Source: Volvox africanus
Lineage: Eukaryota; Chlorophyta; Chlorophyceae; Chlamydomonadales; Volvocaceae
Direction: 5' to 3'
DNA length: 64,000 nucleotides
NCBI GenBank assembly: GCA_030268105.1
Contig: BSDZ01000030.1
Span: forward strand, 124,001-188,000
In this document: piece by piece, positions 36,721 through 49,574 of the stretch
Position numbering within the stretch: position 1 is the stretch's first letter
Layout: every line of letters begins with the position of its first letter
Notes under the pieces: generated by a model
Seen by the model: the letters and a program-made list of their open reading frames with translations, nothing else
What the model was told of the DNA's origin: nothing
The model's database searches: none
Program-made: the position numbers and the translations under genes

Positions 36721-39389
36721 AATCAGTTGGTTAGGCCTGCAAAGCGTGGAATGGTCGTTTCGCTCGCCCCGATGAAACAAGATTAGAACGGGCTCCAACA
36801 GAGCTCGTGCTATGTTAGCAATGCAAAGAGGTTGCATTTTGTACTAGCCTTAATCGACCAGCAACACGCGTCCAACAATGCTAACCGTCAAGGGGCGCAC
36901 ACATATGAGGAGGGCCAAAGCGACCTGGGGACATATTATCCTCTTCTACCTTTTAATTTGTACAGCTCCGGAATGAAAGACACGAGCATCCGTGTTAGGT
37001 AACGGCGCGTTGTAACACATACCTGGCTTCGCCGTGTCCCTCGCTGCTTCCTACGTCAAATCCGGAAAGTTCCGTGGCTGGGCTCCTAATGAGTTTCCCG
37101 GTTCCCAATCAGCTGATACGAAACGCCATCAGAATACAATAACATGTTAACTTAATATTATATATATACGATAATAACCTGTCAAACGGAATAACAAGGT
37201 TGGCGACTACCCGAACTTGTTTCTCATTACTAAGACCTGGACAAAGGTGCTGTGGTCAAAGCCAATGGTCGAAGCCCAGCAGTCTGTGAACCCAGAGAAA
37301 CTTGTCGACCCAGTCGTATCATTGCGTAAATGTTATTGATCACGCGATCCTGTTTCCGACCAGAATTTGATATCCTTGTAAAGCACTGCTGGATCATGTC
37401 AGTGACACAGGGTGACGCGCAGTGGCAAAAGCTGCTAGCTAGCTTATCCGCTTCGACAGCCCTTCCGAAAGCTGCTCTATATAAGAACGAAGTAGTGCGA
37501 TACATGACATAGGGGGGGGTGTAATATCATGATAATGATTAGGATGTCAAAACCTGGCGTTAACTCGCGAGCTCTTTCATGAAGAATCACGTAACAGGGG
37601 GTTCTTCGCAAATTTTTATCTATCTGGATTTTTGGAGGCCAGCTTTCGTTAATTCCCACACCCCTAGGCACGCAGGTTCCTTGTACCTTAATCATCGGGA
37701 CCTTGCAAAGATTTTTCAAGTTCTCCCTCTGTGCTCTTCGGCCATTTAACCCATTCCTCCATCGACAGAGAGCAGCACCGCATTTTTCATACTCGGTCCC
37801 CTCCCTCTCCCTCTACATATTGACCAGACTTAATGTGTATAGCGTGCAATGAAGTGCATGGACCACACAGAAATGTGTTCGTACCAGTGTCGTACGAATA
37901 CAGACACGCAGGCACTGACGCACCGTACTCAATCCTGCGGGGCTACGGCCCCGTGGTGCCGTTTGTGTGCCACAAAAAACTGATGTGCCGCCAAGAAACT
38001 GATGTGCCTCTTGCGGAGTTGTACGCAATCGTACAGTCTTGGTAAAGGCCTATTCTTGAATGCATGCGCTATTTTGGCGCCCCGTACTATCACAAACTGC
38101 CCCTTTTTCACCGGCGTACGTTCGAACGAAGATGAGACAGGTTGTCATAACACCCAACGGTCATCGAAAGCTTGTATAGGTACTAACTATCAAATCGAAA
38201 GAACTAGGACTTCATGCTGCGCTTTTCTGTTGTCATCTGATTTTTAGGGCTATTTTCGGATTTCGCCATTCAATAAGGATAGACGTATTTCCATTTCCAC
38301 ATAGTCCATAGTGAGTCTCCGTCGGATTTATTGGCTAGGTCATGAAACGGTCAGATCTTACTTTTCTTTATAAACTACTTTCAATCGTGTATGATTTACG
38401 CGAAATTACGTAATCTTACAGTAGAAGGTGATCTTAGGAAAAGGTGTAAGCCATACAATACAATTTCTCCGAAAGCGGCGTAGTTGAACCACCCATACAT
38501 GTCGTACGGACGGCAGTGCGGAAACTCCCGTACGAAGCTTTGTGTGTCCCGTTGAATCCTTACCCTTATATGTCCGATTGTGGCGTGGGAAAACCATTCA
38601 CCTTCCTTCTCAAGTATCCTGTTTAATGAATTCAGCGCGCGATTCCCGGCTGCATATGACATCCGGGCTCCTGGCTCTAGCTACAGGCCCCTGCCTAACC
38701 GGAATTTCAAAACCCCGGTAGCGCAATTGTCAATTTATCCGAATGTGGTTTAGCTCCAGCTTTTTGTCACGCAGGATGTTCACCCTTCGGAGCTCTTATA
38801 GCATGAATAGGAATGAGACACTACCAGTCCCTCCCGAGCCTCCCTCCCGGATGATGCGACGGCTGCCGGTGGGTGACTGTAGCTACAAACACATTTAGTT
38901 CGCAGTTTCATTTAGAATCATTCCTTGAGAAATTGAGCTCTCTAGAAATACCGTAAGAATGGCAGAGAAGTCGGTTTCTGGCGGCGAAGAGTGGAATGAG
39001 TTAGCTTGTTGGGTGAAAGCTGCGCGTGTTCGCAGCCAGCTTAGCGGCATTGGGAGTCTGCCTCGTTATGCTCGTTAATTTTTTGTAATTGTATTTTTAT
39101 TGTCACATATATTGCTTGAAAGAGAAATCTGCATCGCGGTGTCGCCGTTCGTGATTCCGTTATCACTGGCATTCGTACTATGCTTTCCGTAATTCGAGTG
39201 AGAGTACAGTTTCCATATCTATCACACTGAACTGTGCATTAATTCTTTGCACTGGTCGGTACCTCGCTCGGCGCCTGTTGGAGTAAACCCGTTAGAAGCC
39301 GTTACAACTTGAACGGGTCAGGCAGTGTACGAGAAATATCCCGCCCCACGAGTGCGACAGGGTACATCTGGGTGACACGCCTTCTGGCG

Positions 39390-39459
39390 CTGGACGAGCG
39401 AGACGGACAGGGTGACGGAACGCCAAGTGCCCTCGCGCACTCCTCGCTCGCTCGTCCAG
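39390..39459. repeat. 13-bp inverted repeat (ctggacgagcgag)
   Basis: ctggacgagcgag at 39390-39402 is matched by its reverse complement at 39447-39459, with a 44-bp spacer. The right arm and its flank also match 48251-48274 in inverted orientation, which suggests a family of small elements. Confidence 0.6.
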
Positions 39460-40607
39460 CAGGGTATGCCTCGTATGCTGCCTGACCAGTTAGACAAGTA
39501 CCCTTGCTTATCCATTTACGAAGCCCGTATGTTAGTTGGTTTTATGGGAATAGGGTCCAAATCTTACTGACTGGTAGACACGCCCCTTTTTTCCCCGAGT
39601 GCTCCTGGAGGGTCCCTCGTTGTACTGTATTAAACGTCCGACTGGATTTCTATGCGGCCAAATATACCAATTAACTAGGGAAGATTTGAGAAATGGTTCA
39701 CAGGGTCGGTGAAATGTAATTTGGCATGGGGGCAAAAGTTCCCAGCGCATCTTTGTCGAACAACCCTCTGTGTACTGCTCTTTCCGTACAGGGAAGTACG
39801 AGTAAGCGCAGGGAAGTGCAAAGAAGCGCAGGGAAATGGGATCAGGCCCGTCAGACTGAGACCGGCCTTCGGATAGAGACTGAGATGGCGCGATTTTGTT
39901 TGTGGCTTGAATAGCAAAATAAACCCGATTTTCAGCCGATTCCTAACGTTATAGTATTGCACCGATATGATTGCACCTTGACCACCCGTACACGTGTACA
40001 GCGGACGGGTTTTGGAAAGAGTCAGATTGGAGCCGTGACGTGTGCCAGGATCCATGCCGTAATGCGTTCTCTTAAATGCAGTGACGATTGTGACGAGAAG
40101 TACGGTCTTCCTGAAATGGTTACAAGACTTGTGTGCGCTCCAGAGCAAGCCTGTGAGCGCAATCATCTTTCCAAATAGCAAGCGCAATCTTTCTAGCTGT
40201 TAAAAATGCCTTATCAGCGCCAACCTTCCACCGCCCATCCACTGAAGCGATCCAACATCGGGATAAAATTGCTACAGCAAATTACGCTTACCTAAACCCA
40301 TATGGAACTCACCCAAACTGAGTGCTCTGGTATGAAATGCTCAAATATCACAATAATAGATGTACCGATGGTGTACCGATCCTGCATGCTCTCGCAAACC
40401 CACGGACGAAAACGACTGCCACTAATGTATGTAATCTACTTACCACCAGCACCAAAGCTTCTTTGGCGTCGCCAGCTGCCAGCAGCCAGCAGCAAGCCAG
40501 CACACCCTTGCAAATGGCAGGGTGCGTGGGTACTTCCCCTAATCCTCCCCAGCCATGTCCTACATGCCCTGCGTGCTGCCTCCGCTCAAGATCGTCATTC
40601 GCCTGGA

Positions 40608-40985
40608 AGCTCCCACTCATGCAAGTCTGTCTGACGGCTTCCATCCTGGGCGAGTGAATGAAAAACTACAATAAATGGCGTTGCTCTGGGAGGATCACCA
40701 CCTGCAGTGCACTATAAACCACCCCAACATCATCTGGCCACACACACACACAGTGTTCTCATCCCATGGTGCTCGGGTCCTCCAGCTTTCCGCTTCCCTG
40801 TGTCCGGAAAGGTCCACCCCATACTCGCTCGCAACGGAGCCCCCCCATGTCGTATGTCAAGGGACAATTACTCGCCCCCATAATAAATCAATCAATCACG
40901 CACTCGCTATTACATTACCCATCTGCATTACCCGCCATCACGTACAATTACCTCCAGGGCATAGACATTTGGAGGGCATTCGTGG
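40608..40985 (+). repeat. dispersed repeat, copy 1 (about 375 bp)
   Basis: This stretch, starting cctggaagctcccac and ending near ctccagggcatagac, is nearly identical to the reverse complement of 48608-48981. Differences are a few substitutions and small indels. It carries a short CA tract. It codes for nothing recognisable, so it is probably a non-autonomous mobile element or element fragment. Confidence 0.85.
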
Positions 40986-41442
40986 TTCGTTATAAGACTT
41001 CGAGCACTGTGTCAATGCAAGCCGATTCTTGCACTCCCGAGGTGTGCGCGGTGCCATAGTTGAGCGGTCATGTGAAGTCAGCCAAACCTCCGAGCCAGGT
41101 CGTTCTCCTTCCACCTGGCAGGGTACTTGCTAATTTGTTGATGGAAAGCAACTTATGCATGGTTTCGTTCAGGCACGAGAAGCAACACTCAAAGCAACGT
41201 TCGAGGCGCTCCCTTCAAATTACTCGTTAAAAATATGTATTACCGTATCGCCCAGCTCTTCACCACGCACGACTATGTCTTCCCCCCCCCACCCCCCATG
41301 GCAACGATGCATGTTTCACAAGCTGTGCCCACATGCATGTATGCAAGGTATCAATGCATATATACAGGGTATCAAATCCAACACATCAAGTATCCGGTCC
41401 TTTGGGGCCCAGAATATCACGTTTCATGCATACCTGACATAG

Positions 41443-41530
41443 TAAACTGTCCCCCCCCCCGCTGTCTCCCCCCTCCGCTGTCCCCTCCTGCTGTCCCCTC
41501 CTGCTGTCCCCTCCTGCTGTCCCCTCCCTT
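41443..41530. repeat. C-rich 13-bp tandem repeat
   Basis: About four copies of ctgctgtcccctc follow a run of cytosines. Confidence 0.8.
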
Positions 41531-41887
41531 TTATGCACCAACCAGCATCGGATCTATCTATCGTCAGGCCCCCCCCCTGCACTCCAGCACTACTGCGTAT
41601 CAACGTTAAGCCACCTGCCGTGGCTAGGTACTGCTGCTGCTTGCATACCATTCAGTTAAAAGCACAGCGCGCGCCATCCTGCCAAGGTGATGGCGACAAA
41701 CAGTTGCCGTGGGATGGACACCGACCAGGTTCTCCACCCCCATCGGTGGGGGGACCGTAGCGGAAGATAACGTCAGTCTGAAGGATGACAGCCCACCTCG
41801 TAAGGGGGTGTCCTCACCTGCTGGGTGACCTGGGAGATGAAAATTCCCTATGCGCGCGACAGCTATCTGCCGTACGTACGGCATGTA

Positions 41888-44800
41888 TCACGAGGCACGG
41901 CGAGACCACCAAGGGAGAACCTTACGGCAATTATCCGCTGCCACGTCTGCCACGGGGGTATAGTTCCGTGTCTCCATTTGCGATACGGCGCTCTTATAAA
42001 AGTAAATGTTCCGCTCGAAGAACGCGTCTCGCGCAGATTTACTCGTACCGTTGTACAGAATGGGCTGTCGGATAGGGCACGTGGGAAATGATGGAAAGGG
42101 GGAGGGTTTTGGGGCCGGCGTTACACCTTCTTGCAACTTTACCCCCCCCCCCACACACACACACATCACCACCTGCCTCACAAACAGAAAGAAGGGGATG
42201 CCCAAGCGCTGGCGTCAACTCCCGCAGAAATTGCTCATTCCCTCCAGCCTGCTGGCGGACGACATGTGGGAAGTTGTGCCTTTACTTTAGTTACGACGCC
42301 ACCCAGCCAGCAGCCACTTCAGCGCCCAACTGCGGCCTATCTACCTAATCCAATGAGTCGCCAGCTAGATCCCAACCTGCCGATGCGCGAGCCCACCCCA
42401 CCTGATCCAGTACCATCTTCTCGGTATGGTGTTTTTTTTGCAAGGTTTTTTGCGCCTCTAACCAGCCGTAGTTGGATACCTGCAACTCGTGCGGCCGGTG
42501 CACGATCCACACGTCCGGCAGTACACGCATGTTCGCGAGCAGTAAAGTGTTCCGAGCCGCCACGAGTTTGTTCATGTAGTAGCCCCTGCGTGTGTACGGA
42601 TGTACGGAAATATATTAAGAAAATATATTCGAACACACGCACAGAAAAATGCACTTATACGACACGGCATCTGACGTTTGTGTGTGTATGTGCGTGTAAG
42701 GTTTGCGATGATCATCAGCAGCCCCTCAGTCGCCCTCGGCATGTAGTGTCCTGATTAGGGTATCTACGGAAAGAATATCTGGGATGTCCAGGAAATTGGA
42801 CACCTTCCGATCGGGCCTATTATTATAATTATCTAAATGTTAGGCGGATGTTATTACCGTATAAGATGGCACGGTTGGCACGTAACATGGCACGGTCCAA
42901 GTTCAGTTGCTCACCTAAAGCGTGCGTCGAAGAAAGGCACCAGGAATCTACGTGTTGAAGGCCCGTAGGTGACGTGTGGGTTGGGGAGGCGTAGTGAGGG
43001 GTGAGTGAAGTTAGGCGAGGACTGGTACGTTTCACTTCTCTCTTCCCTCACTGCGCGCTATCCCAGCCCACCTACATATCACCCTCACGGCTCCACGCAC
43101 GCACCATCTCTGTTGCGTGGCCCTTACTCCCCCCCGATCCTGTTCCTGTCTGCAAGGTTGCCTACATGATTTCAATCTCTCACCACCACATCCAAACCAA
43201 CGTCCCATGGCCACGATGGTTAACCTGCCTTTATTACCAACCCAAGCAAGCCCTATTCTCAATGAGGTTCATTGGTGTCTTGCAGTTTTCGGTGGTGTTC
43301 CTCTTCCCCGTGTGACGCTTTCCTTATCACCCGCTCTCAACCCACTCATCGTCCCACGCACGCGCCCATGCTCCCGGCTGCCCCGCGGCTACTTCTTACC
43401 CGAATGTGTGAGCTCCCCGAATGTTCTTGCTTGCTTGTTCACATCAAGTGCACTAACGTCAGGGTTACGAGGTCTGTTGTCTCAAACCCCAGCAATGAGG
43501 CACTGCGCACCTACCTGGAAGCCATAAACCACGGTTCGTAGCCTTCCTCATAATAGACTGGGTAGTGGGACTGGGACACGAACCACTCCTCGTACTTAGT
43601 TGCATTGTGACCACGCGTATAGCCGCGCTCCATTGCGAAGGGAAAAATCAGCCGGTACTTTGTCCACATATCCCTAAGGCGGGACTTTTCCTCACGAGAA
43701 ACTGCGGGCGGCGGGCGGTATAGCGGGGAGATGGGGGCGGACGTAGATAGATGCGGATTGCACGAAGAGGAGAACTAGGACGGAGGCACGGCCCATGTCG
43801 TGGCCAGACAAAACTCGCACGGGGTAGATGGAATAGATGGCGCCAAAACCCATGTGCAGCGTAGTAACAAGAGGACAGGCATAGTTAAGGGCCCGGCTGG
43901 GGGAACGATTCGAACGCAATCTTTGGCAACCGCACGGTAGGATGCTGTTTCTTTCAACTTTCAGGGTGTGCTGGGGGGGAAGCGTGGTGAAGGGAACTTG
44001 CGGAAACAACTGAGGAGCCAACAAGCCAGAAGGAACGCGTCGATATCAGGGCGGCAGAACCGGCCAAACCCAAAAAATAGACACGTACCAGCGAGGGCTT
44101 CATCAGCCACATAGTTGCGCATGGGGGGGGGCACGGATGGAGAGACATCAAATGCAGGCATGATCCACGCCATGTGCTGCTTTTCTGCGAGCAATATCAT
44201 CTCCGCCACCCTGAGGTCAAGATTGCACGGGTGGAGAGCGAAGAGGATGACGTAAGTCAGAGGGCGGGCCACAATTATCACATCGGATTCAACCTTACTC
44301 TTTTCCGCAGATTGTGTGTGTATTGCCCGGCGCAAGGAACCTTCCTTGCTATTAAACCCCATCTCGGTACCCGCGCACCGCTCCGGGCTTCGCATCACAG
44401 ACGCTGCCAAGTCCTTGTTTGCGCTCAGGTCAACATCCACCATTGCAACCAGCTGGCTGTCCGTCGCCATCATGGCGGCATTGCGCATTGTGTTAATGGG
44501 CATCAGCAAGCCCAGGGCTTCATCGAAAACGATTTCATATAGTAGCAGCAGCCGCAGTACACAGCTTGTATTTGATGCCGCTTCATTCTGCGCAAAAACA
44601 TTGTCCAGGATCGCGGTGGCGTTTTTTACGGTTGGTATATGCCTGGCAGAGAGCCCCGGCCCAAGCTTGGCGGCTTCAGCATCTGCCGCCGCATCATTGC
44701 CCCTGGGGCCTATAGTGGAGCCCAGGGGAAGCCAGATGGCCGCGACCACAGTGCCGCCTGGCAAGCTCTTGCACTGCTCTTGGAGAGCCTGCATGCAGGT

Positions 44801-45561
44801 TGCGGAAAGGGGGGTGGCCACGCTCCGGGTGAGATGTTTAGCGAGGGAGGCAGGTGAAACAAGGGAGTCCATAGAACTGGGAAAGGGGAAGACAGGGGTA
44901 CGCATGGCATGGGAGGGTGTGCGTTATTCTGATGTGGAGAGTTACTGATATGCAGATGTGAGAGCCGAATCAGATGGGACATTCCGTTTACATGCCTCTT
45001 GAATCATGGGCATCACACTCCTGCACGGACAAGACAAAACTGAGCGCATGCTATCACTTGTAAGCATTTTTAGATTAGTACGGATACGGATGGTCAGCAC
45101 TGCCAGCAGGTACAGGCTATGGTAAGCGTATGTGGGGGTACGGCGTACCCTTAGCCGTTGGAGATCAGCTTGGGTGAAGAAGCTGATGGGAAATTCAGCC
45201 CGCCTAGTGCTCCACCAGACGCGATGAAGGTAGAGGCTGTGAAGGGATGTTGAGGGATTTTATCGATACTTGTTACAGTATGACAGAGGTAGATCGGACG
45301 GTTAGGTCGTTGCCGGCATGGTACGTACCTTCGGGTTGGTTTGCCATCCATATACTCAGAGAAGCGGCTTCCGCTGGATTCAAACTGACTGTTGTAGCAC
45401 TGCTTTAGCAGGTTCTCCGCGGAGGTATTTCGAGACGAGCTACTTACAGAATCGAGCGCCAACCCCTGATAGCTAGGGGACATTGTTAAGATTATCATAA
45501 CCAGTACACACGTATGCACAAACACTCCAGGTGCCATCCCTTCAAGTTCAATTTCCAACAT
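41888..45561 (-). CDS. LARGE-type glycosyltransferase (GT49), type II membrane protein
   Basis: Seven exons join with matching phases: 45561-45329, 44876-44379, 44210-44089, 43701-43515, 42947-42915, 42585-42402 and 42064-41888 (TGA), giving about 477 residues. A signal anchor (VFVHTCVLVMIILTM, about residues 14-28) places the enzyme in the Golgi. The catalytic part shows PINTMRN (204-210), VAMVDVDL with the metal-binding DVD at 225-227, WIMPAFD, RGYTRGHNATKYEEW, YEEGYEPWFMASRFLVPFFD, ARFRGYYMNKL and VWIVHRPH. This is the Glyco_transf_49 pattern of LARGE/B4GAT1 proteins, which add xylose or glucuronic acid to glycan chains; the algal substrate is unknown. The exon at 42947-42915 is only 33 nt but codes the conserved FLVPFFDARF piece. 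The join of exon 1 to exon 2 is the least certain. Confidence 0.85.
42915..42947 (-). other. 33-nt microexon of the LARGE-type gene
   Basis: Bounded by ...cacgtag and gtgagc, this exon adds ten whole codons (FLVPFFDARF) plus split Arg codons on both sides. Both phases fit, and it restores the conserved stretch between the GYEPWF and GYYMNK motifs. Confidence 0.85.
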
Positions 45562-48500
45562 CTGAGAAATGACATAATGTTACGTATGAGAAAGGGCCTG
45601 CGGCGATCCAGACTTCATAAAGTTTGGAAGATGTTTTTGGGAGCATCATGTAAGAATCTTACATAGACATTATAAGTAAAGGCTGAGGACTTGCCATGGA
45701 TGGTCACAGAAGTTACCGCGCAGTTCGTGATTTCATTATTACAGAAGTGCGTAACTTCATTTTTATTGCAGTGATACTATACTAATAGTGAGTGACAGAG
45801 TTATCGCAAAGCGGAGGCAAGACACGCTCCGGTGGGCGGTTGAACGTCGCCCTGGAAGCCGCCCTGGAGCGCGTTGACTTGTTGACACGCTTACTCATAC
45901 CAGGAGACTAATAAAGGAAGACGAAATGCCTTGAGTTTTCATAGTAAGAATTACAACAAACCGTTGTGACAGTGTAGTTACCGCACGGTCACACACATAG
46001 TGGACAGAATGCAGGGCGCATGAGCTGCATTAACTGGGAGTGCTAATTTTTAATCCGCAAACTCAATAATTTGAGCGCGTGACGTGGCACACCATGTCGC
46101 GTGGCATGGCGAGGCGTGGCGCGAGGTGTTGCGTCCCCCATCCAGGGCCTGCTTGCACGCCACGTCCCACGCCGCACCACGGGCCCAATTTGTTGAGGTT
46201 CACAACTCTGCGGTTAAATAGCGCAAGTTAATAGACTATTTATAATCTATGGTAATAGATCGGTTCATCAAGCTTACCTTGCAAGGGAAATGGTTGGACT
46301 GCGGGCTGGGACCATGGAGACTGTGAAAATTGTCTATACTCATTTTACTTTAGCTAGACCGGTGAATTTTCTTTTAAGTGAAGGAGGTTAAATCTATGTT
46401 TTTAGCTTAAGAGATTTACTTATGCACTTGTTCTTGTCATACAGCCGGGAGGTGGTTGTCAAAGGGAATGATTGATTTATTAAACGTTTTTAGCTCAAAC
46501 TGAAATAATAGAATAATGTAAACAAATCAGCACTACTTGGAAGCAAAATGGTGTTCATATCATATGACCTTGCCAAACTTGTTTGTGCTCGTACGGTTTT
46601 TATTAGGTACAAACGATTTGCCATGAAATATAGAATGTATGCTTATAAATGGTGATTTTCAGATGGGCAAATAAATATGTTTGGTCGCTGCACACACACA
46701 CACATACACACGCGCACAAACATGGACAATCAATCCTACAGGGTAGGGCTTCCAATCCTGAGGCGCTTCGCGCTGGGGCCCCGCATAAAAGAGCATCTTC
46801 AGGCGCGCGCGTTTAGTACATAAGTTTATTTCGCTTAAAAATTACATATGTATCTACATTTTGGCGCAAATCTGCATGTCCGTCGGCCCTTGGTATCAAA
46901 TGCTTAACTAATTGACAAAGTGCCCATGACAGAATAACCTCACAGAATATCTCAACCAGCGAACAACGATAAAAAGAAAAGCTCTCCATTTGGCACTGTA
47001 AGTCCTATTGGGCGCAGCTGTTGCCTTTCACGAGTCCATCCTATGTACCACCATTCCCCGTGCACTGCATCCACCCTACATCAGTAAATTACATCCCTCT
47101 ACTACTGTACGACGTCCCTGATCGGGGCAACATGGGGCAATGGTGAGCCAGAGCTTTTGTAAGGGCCTTGCTGGATGATTGGATTGCTCTTGCAGTCCTG
47201 GCCACTTCACTGACTGTGGACTGTTGAGACATGTTGTCTGGAAGCACTTTGCGGAGGGTATCACGAACTCGCCGCATTTCACATCTGGAAGGGGGGAGGT
47301 ACCTCGATGGCATCTAGCTTGCAGCGGCATCTACGTAGATACTTTCCTAGCCGCATCTGGACATATTAGACCCCTTTCACTGCATATCGATGTTTACGGT
47401 CTTGCAATCCCAACTGCATCTAGGCATTCGAGACATCCCCCAGATATTTTTATAATCCCCTTCTTCACTGCATCTAGAGACACTCCTGGTCGCATCTGGA
47501 TATTGAGACATCATTGTCACCCGCCCTAATTGTGTGTGGATGGCTGATGATATATACATATATACAAGACCCTAATGTTAAGGGCAGGGTGCCCCCATGC
47601 CGATGGACGGTGCCGACCCCAATTAAAGTGACCTGCGAGCTGACCAGTAGTGGAGTTGACGCCTTAGTTGATTCGGCAGATTCCGCTGGATGCTGGTGGT
47701 GGGTGCTGAACCTGGGAAAACCACTGATTTCGGAGAAGTCGGCATGGGAGACTGGATGAGGGTGCCCCGAAACACCGGGGAAGGTAGGGACTGCCAGGTT
47801 AGTGGCCACGGGTGATGTACCCCCCTATCCTACACACATATACAGATTCTAATTGCTGTAACTCATGGTGCAATAGTGCGTGATGCCGGGTTGCGAGCTC
47901 CCCCTTTATAAGTAGTATATGTATGGCATGTAGGGAAAATGTGTGCCCCCAAAACCCAGACTACCCCCGAACAACGTAGGTATAGAAGATATATGTGCAT
48001 TTGTATACCTAAATATATTTATTCCACTGGTGGTGCCTCAGTACTCAGATATTCGATGCAAGTGTATCGCATATCAAACAGTGTGAGATGTGTAATGAGT
48101 GAGAGTGAGATGTAGTTTAATATATCTGCACCCTGCAGCAATATTGCACTGGGACTTCGGCACCTGCAAATGGATTAAACCCGCTATCTCACGGTTCAGT
48201 CATCTATTCGATAATATCCTGCAAACCGTTCGACAGGATACGGCGCTCTGCTGCTGGACGAGCGAGCGAGGAGTAAGTGAGGGCCCTCAGGATGGCTAGC
48301 AGGATGGCTACCCGCACCGGCCCTCCCCCTTAACCAGGAACGCTTATTTGCCTCGGGAACCGATTCCAAGTAATTGACTAATGCGACACCAAAGGAGCAG
48401 AAGACCCAGCGGGTTAGAAATTTATGTGTTTGAGTCATCTATCTGTCTAGATATTCTATATATCCATTTCTATATGACCATAAAATTGAACATATGTATG

Positions 48501-48607
48501 CATCGAAACGGATGGAGTACGGAGGCAGTACGGAACATCGCAAGGCAATCAACGATGACTCTGGATCAGAATTTCAGACGAACTTTGTCGTGACGGAGCA
48601 GGTGAAA

Positions 48608-48981
48608 TGTCCTTCAAATGTCTATGCCCTGGAGGTAATTGTACGTTATGGCGGGTAATGCAGGTGGGTAATGTAATAGCGAGTGCGTGATTGATTGATT
48701 TATTATGGGGGCGAGTAATTGTCCCTTGACATACGACATGGGGCGGCTCCGTTACGAGCGAGTATGGGGTGGACCTTTCCGGACACAGGGAAGCGGAAAG
48801 CTGGAGGACCCGAGCACCATGGGATGAGAACACTGTGTGTGTGTGGCCAGATGATGTTGGGGTGGTTTATAGTGCACTGCAGGTGGTGATCCTCCCAGAG
48901 CAACGCCATTTATTGTAGTTTTTCATTCACTCGCCCAGGATGGAAGCCGTCAGACAGACTTGCATGAGTGGGAGCTTCCAG
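48608..48981 (-). repeat. dispersed repeat, copy 2 (inverted)
   Basis: This is the reverse complement of 40608-40985 at high identity, about 7.6 kb away on the other side of the LARGE-type gene. The flanks outside the match are unrelated, which fits two independent insertions of one element. Confidence 0.85.
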
Positions 48982-49200
48982 GCCATGACAGGGTCTGCAT
49001 CAAGGGTTGCAGAGCTTATATGAGTGCATGGCCCAGTTGCCCATTCATTATAACCTGTGATCGTGGGGGTCCTTCTAGGGTTTCTACACACAGGGGTCTT
49101 TTACATAGCGTAGGAGTAGGCAGGCAACATCTTCAGCAGAGTCATCCTTGGACTTTGGTGGATCGCCGGGTAGGCCCTGCTGCTAATGTTTATACTTTCA

Positions 49201-49339
49201 CTGGTCATCCAGATCCATGACCCCCATTTCATTTCTCGATAAGAAGTAATTGATTGGCAGCCCGATTCGAACTTACATCCGATGATAAATAATCATGGCA
49301 TCCTAACTCTCAGAGCCATCTAAGTTCTCAAATGACCAG
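49201..49339 (-). mobile_element. possible tRNA-derived SINE or small element
   Basis: On the minus strand a tRNA-like head is read: ggctctgagagttagg, then gatgccatgattatttatca, then a B-box-like gttcgaatc. The stems do not pair well enough for a real tRNA. The stretch starts with ctggtcat and ends with atgaccag, a short inverted repeat. Confidence 0.3.
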
Positions 49340-49427
49340 GCGGGAGGACTTAGATGAGTGTGAGTCGAGAGCCGTCGGGAGCCGGCTCCAGGTACGAAGA
49401 TTTCCGCGCTTTTGTCCGTTGTGTTCG

Positions 49428-49432
49428 TTACA
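49428..49432 (-). promoter_or_regulatory. candidate TGTAA polyadenylation signal
   Basis: TGTAA on the minus strand lies about 143 bases after the stop codon of the DAPG-hydrolase-like gene, a plausible 3' UTR length for a volvocine alga. Confidence 0.4.
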
Positions 49433-49574
49433 CTGGATCTTTAATTGTGGTCGGTGCTTATAAGGATCATCAGTTTAGAGAATCATGCACATGCGTACGC
49501 AGATGTAAGGCGCCCAATACGGCGTCACATACACTGCCGTATATATATGTATATATAGAGGGATAGATAGATAG

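Larger units (their letters stand above)
35751..41887. other. intergenic with dispersed repeats and decayed coding
   Basis: No intact gene is seen. It holds a decayed coding-like stretch at 36200-36720, a small inverted repeat at 39390-39459, a dispersed repeat at 40608-40985 and C-rich tandem repeats at 41443-41530. The remainder is moderately AT-rich with short random open frames. The 3' UTR of the LARGE-type gene should occupy the right end. Confidence 0.4.
45562..49427. other. intergenic, repeats only
   Basis: No gene is recognised. Contents: a GC-rich, partly self-complementary stretch at 46080-46180, a CA tract near 46690, degenerate gcatctag/gcatctgga repeats at 47300-47510, the ctggacgagcgag element copy at 48251-48274, the dispersed repeat copy at 48608-48981 and a possible tRNA-like element at 49201-49339. 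Confidence 0.45.

Noticed and set aside
44216..44378. Read-through of the LARGE-type intron as coding
   Set aside because: The intron length keeps the frame open, but donor gtgcgc and acceptor ctcag with matching phase remove an insert that is not part of the GT49 pattern.
49240..49330. Functional tRNA gene
   Set aside because: There is a B-box-like element, but the T and acceptor stems do not pair.
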